A stretch of DNA of 53,247 bases from an uncultured Chloroflexota bacterium. GTDB lineage: Bacteria > Chloroflexota > Anaerolineae > UBA4142 > SHND01. How positions within the stretch are numbered: the stretch's first letter is position 1; each line of letters starts with the position of its first letter. Below, piece by piece: positions 52,880-53,247 of this stretch. A program made the translations under genes and the position numbers. The notes beneath the pieces were generated by a model, which saw nothing but the letters and a program-made list of their open reading frames with translations, ran no database searches and had not been told where the DNA came from. Location: NCBI GenBank assembly GCA_937870825.1, contig CALMZO010000364.1, positions 1 through 53,247 of the forward strand. The letters are read 5' to 3'.

Positions 52880-53247
52880 CAATGTGAATTCTGATTCACT
52901 TTATAGTGATGACATAGACTCAAGATTGCGGCGATGCTGGGGCGAATGCCTTCTCGAAAGGATGGGTCTTGTTTGGATATCACTTTGGCGCGTTGCATGA
53001 CCCGCACAAGTTGAAAGGGCTGGTCAATGCGAATGGGGATATGCGCGTTCGCATGAGTGGAAATCGTTTTTTCAGCATGCCCAATTCGCTCGAACGAATC
53101 CAACCATAAAGCCAATAGACGATAGCGACGACAAGCCCAAAGCCCAAAAGTACCGCCACGGTTTCGCGGCGCGCAAAGAATGCAGCACTTGGGACAAGAT
53201 TTTCAAAACTTGGCACAAACGGCTGCCCCGCCATCCAGATTTCCCAA
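52879..53247 (-). pseudogene. Membrane protein gene, 5' end outside the window, with one frameshift
   Basis: The minus frame open from the edge reads WEIWMAGQPFVPSFENLVPS, then a membrane helix (VAVLLGFGLVVAIVYWLYGWI) and SELGMLKK. At a run of six A near 53070 a -1 change gives TISTHANAHIPIRIDQPFQLVR, QDPSFREGIRP and AILSLCHHYK to the stop at 52879. Either part alone looks cut off. Indel, sequencing error or slippage are all possible. The family is not recognised. Confidence 0.5.

Noticed and set aside
52980..53100. Programmed -1 frameshift at the six-A run
   Set aside because: The A run is not in the reading phase of a classic X-XXY-YYZ site and no downstream stimulatory structure is evident; an indel is simpler.
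1..53247. tRNA, rRNA or CRISPR loci
   Set aside because: No cloverleaf with a GGTTC-type arm, no rRNA motif and no regular repeat-spacer array was found by eye; a tRNAscan/Infernal run could still find a weak one.

Overview
The window looks like a chromosomal segment of a GC-biased bacterium, most likely a Chloroflexota (Anaerolineae-like) member. This is inferred from gene content: Thr/Pro-rich secreted BNR proteins, several small Thr/Pro-linker lipoproteins, ClpC, a peptidoglycan-recycling set and a cbb3-like oxidase cluster. There is no rRNA or tRNA in the window, so the placement is not proven. Most genes use gcg/cgc-rich codons. Two stretches (about 12.5-14.4 kb and 18.4-19.6 kb) are visibly more AT-rich and hold three damaged genes for exported proteins.

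Layout. 0-3.9 kb: a tightly overlapping anhydro-MurNAc recycling operon (GNAT protein, an AnmK-MurQ fusion, a BadF-type sugar kinase). 3.9-9.3 kb: a MoxR ATPase/VWA pair (CoxD/CoxE-like) overlapping a hybrid sensor kinase. 9.4-12.4 kb: a beta-helix secreted protein, RidA and a four-domain S1 protein. 12.5-24.6 kb: exported proteins, an M23 peptidase interrupted by an amber codon, clpC, a broken matrixin-like protease and a large BNR/sortilin-like secreted protein. 25-31.5 kb: phosphoesterase, threonine synthase, pyrophosphatase, homoserine kinase and an amidase. 31.6-33 kb: a VapBC-type toxin-antitoxin pair and small genes.

33-41.4 kb is a respiratory cluster. It has a cbb3-type catalytic subunit with all haem and copper ligands, a dihaem CcoO-like protein, a CcoS-like maturation protein, several small membrane proteins and a second, highly divergent oxidase-I-like protein. 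That second protein shows an internal three-fold sequence repeat and lacks the copper-ligand His pair. An M29 aminopeptidase sits inside the cluster.

41.6-51.2 kb is a mobile region. A large serine recombinase has cut an MFS transporter gene, and its last codons and stop come from the target. Beyond it lie an excisionase-like gene, small genes, RadC, and an adenine-methylase/SNF2-helicase gene split by a group II intron whose removal restores the reading frame exactly. At about 51.24 kb the methylase-helicase gene and an oppositely oriented Thr/Pro-linker BNR gene are both truncated at the same point, which marks a rearrangement or an assembly join.

Three kinds of repeat cut across the annotation: 7-bp short tandem repeats at four places, including inside coding sequence and at the AnmK-MurQ fusion joint; G/C-rich palindromes, one inserted in frame in threonine synthase; and palindromes ending in TGTCATT. 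Several poly-G/C tracts of 9-11 bases also occur, one of which breaks a gene.
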